NCBI RefSeq assembly: GCF_006546775.1
Contig: NZ_VICE01000081.1
Location: 1-33,912, forward strand
Direction: 5' to 3'
Length of the DNA: 33,912 bases
Source: Marilutibacter aestuarii
GTDB taxonomy: Bacteria > Pseudomonadota > Gammaproteobacteria > Xanthomonadales > Xanthomonadaceae
The position numbers and the translations under genes are program-made. Each line of letters begins with the position of its first letter. Positions within the stretch are counted from its first letter, which is position 1. Below the pieces are notes generated by a model, which was given only the letters and a program-made list of their open reading frames with translations, was not told where the DNA came from and did no database searches. Positions 32,591 through 33,912 of the stretch are shown here, piece after piece.

Positions 32591-33802
32591 ATGACTGCCG
32601 CCGGTACCCCAGCCAGCCGCACACTGCCCCCGGCCACCGTGCGGGCGATCCTGTTCGCCCTGGCGATGGGGGGCTTCGCGATCGGCACCAGCGAATTCGT
32701 CGTGATGGGCCTGATGCCCGACATCGCGCGGGGCCTGGGCGTCGGTGAAACCCAGGTCGGCCACGTGATCAGCGCGTACGCGATCGGTGTCGTGGTCGGG
32801 GCGCCGCTGCTGTCGATCCTCGGCGCACGGCTGCCGCGGCGGCCGATGCTGCTGGTGCTGATGGGCTTCTACGCGCTGGGCAACTTGGCCAGTGCGCTGG
32901 CGCCCGACTACCCCACCATGCTGGCGTTCCGTTTCATCGCCGGCCTGCCGCACGGCGCCTACTTCGGCGTCGCCGCCCTGGTCGCCGCTTCGATCAGTCC
33001 GCCGGCGCAGCGCGGCGTGGCCGTCAGCCGGGTGTTGCTGGGGCTGGCGGTGGCGCTTCTGGTCGGCAATCCCCTCGCCACCTGGCTGGGCCAGCAGTTC
33101 GAATGGCGCCATGCCTTCGGACTGGTCGCGCTGATCGCCACCGCCACCGTGGTGATGGTCGCGCGGACCCTGCCGCCGGACCCCGACGAGCCACGGGCCG
33201 ACCCGATGCGCGAGTTGCGGGATTTCAACCGCAAGCCGGTTTGGCAGGCGATGGGCATCGGCGCGATCGGTTTCGCCGGCATGTTCTGCGTCTTCAGCTA
33301 CCTCGCGCCGACGATGATCCACGTGACCGGTGTACCCGAGGCCTGGACGCCCCTGGGCATGCTGGCCTTCGGTGTCGGCGGCATCCTGGGCAACCTCGCC
33401 GGCGGGTGGCTGTTCGACCGCCTGCAGTTCCGCGCGATCGCCGTCGTGCTCGCCTGGTCGGTGGTGCTCTTGCTGGCCTTCCCGTTGGCGGCGGGTTCGA
33501 TGTGGACGCTGCTGCCGGCCGTGGTCGCCGTCGGCACGATGGGCGCCTTGGCGCCGGTCCTGCAGGCGCACCTGATGGACGTGGCCGGCGACGCGCAGAC
33601 CCTCGCCGCGGCCTCCAACCATTCGGCGTTCAACACCGCCAACGCGCTGGGCCCTTGGCTCGGTGGCATGGCCATCACCGCGGGGTATGGCTGGACCTCG
33701 ACCGGTTATGTCGGCGCGGCCACCGCGCTGGCGGGCCTGGCGGTCTACCTGTGGGCGGCCGCCGGCCGCCGCGCGACCGCGGCCTGCGAGGCTGCCGCCT
33801 GA
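32591..33802 (+). CDS. MFS transporter of the DHA1 (AraJ/YdhP-like) type
   Basis: The 403-residue product has about 12 membrane helices. TM1 includes LFALAMGGFAIGTSEFVVMGLMPDIA, typical of AraJ/YdhP sugar/drug exporters. The cytoplasmic loop after TM2 reads GARLPRRPMLL, the MFS motif A region in variant form. AFRFIAGLPHGAYFGVAALVAA matches motif B. The loop between helices 6 and 7 is about residues 195-220. By family knowledge it exports sugars or small drugs by proton antiport; its substrate is unknown. The ATG at 32591 gives a short cytoplasmic N-terminus. Confidence 0.93.
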   Translation: MTAAGTPASRTLPPATVRAILFALAMGGFAIGTSEFVVMGLMPDIARGLGVGETQVGHVISAYAIGVVVGAPLLSILGARLPRRPMLLVLMGFYALGNLASALAPDYPTMLAFRFIAGLPHGAYFGVAALVAASISPPAQRGVAVSRVLLGLAVALLVGNPLATWLGQQFEWRHAFGLVALIATATVVMVARTLPPDPDEPRADPMRELRDFNRKPVWQAMGIGAIGFAGMFCVFSYLAPTMIHVTGVPEAWTPLGMLAFGVGGILGNLAGGWLFDRLQFRAIAVVLAWSVVLLLAFPLAAGSMWTLLPAVVAVGTMGALAPVLQAHLMDVAGDAQTLAAASNHSAFNTANALGPWLGGMAITAGYGWTSTGYVGAATALAGLAVYLWAAAGRRATAACEAAA

Positions 33803-33830
33803 GCGCAAGCGTCGCCTGGCGGCCGGGCGC

Positions 33831-33912
33831 CTATTCGCGCGGGAGCTTGCGCGCCCACATGTTGTCGACCAGGTTCGGATAGCGGCGGCCCGCCGCTTCG
33901 GCACGCTCGCGT
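33831..33912 (-). CDS. C-terminal end of a gene cut by the window edge
   Basis: On the minus strand an open frame enters from the window end and stops at TAG (33833-33831). The last residues read YPNLVDNMWARKLPRE. Only about 26 codons are visible. They have coding character (GC-rich third positions) and the gene converges on the MFS gene. The family cannot be recognised from this piece. Confidence 0.5.
   Translation of the reverse strand, partial: RERAEAAGRRYPNLVDNMWARKLPRE

Overview
The window is about 34 kb of very GC-rich chromosomal DNA. It most likely comes from a gammaproteobacterium of the Xanthomonadaceae/Lysobacteraceae (Lysobacter/Luteimonas-like). The clues are a homodimeric-type aceE, REP/REPIN repeats with a GTAG head and a CCCGG...CCGGG hairpin, a CRP/Clp-type operator, and several secreted proteins of kinds common in that family. 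This assignment is inference from sequence style. No rRNA or intact tRNA is present to confirm it. About 29 complete genes plus one cut gene are supported. No CRISPR array, insertion sequence or prophage is visible.

Layout. 1-3.3 kb (minus): a four-gene partner-switching cassette (membrane Cache-HAMP-SpoIIE phosphatase, anti-sigma-type kinase, two STAS antagonists). 3.5-6.2 kb (plus): aceE, followed by a tRNA-Leu-like 3' fragment and a terminator. 6.6-7.4 kb: an outer-membrane beta-barrel protein. 7.5-9.35 kb (minus): an island of lower GC with a membrane-anchored Mrr-type nuclease and a PUA/EVE-like-HNH nuclease, which together look like a restriction or defence pair, preceded by a perfect CRP/Clp site and a REPIN. 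9.5-11.35 kb (minus): a methyltransferase, a YgjP-type metallopeptidase and an excalibur-domain secreted protein. 11.5-12.9 kb: a class II Fic protein with an AT-rich promoter. 13-16.1 kb: a lipoprotein, a small hydrophilic protein, a GT2 glycosyltransferase and two unknown proteins.

16.3-21.8 kb: an RND permease and its lipoprotein adaptor, divergent from a membrane-bound AraC-type regulator. 21.8-24.4 kb: a DUF2306-type membrane protein and a TetR regulator that is divergent from a RomA-like metallo-beta-lactamase-fold protein, with clear palindromes between the two. 24.4-25.3 kb: an arylamine N-acetyltransferase behind a textbook SoxR box. 25.4-26.8 kb: a secreted M64-type metallopeptidase, then 476 bp of dispersed repeats. 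27.3-28.1 kb: a short-chain dehydrogenase. 28.1-29.6 kb: a TPR lipoprotein. 29.8-31.5 kb: alanine dehydrogenase divergent from an Lrp/AsnC regulator. 31.6-33.8 kb: a PliG-like secreted protein, a small membrane protein and an MFS exporter. The window ends inside a minus-strand gene.

The recurring theme from 16 to 34 kb is a regulator next to, and usually divergent from, an efflux, detoxification or catabolic gene. The least conventional items are the EVE-HNH/membrane-Mrr pair under an apparent Clp site, the SoxR-box-driven N-acetyltransferase, and the partner-switching cassette with two antagonists.
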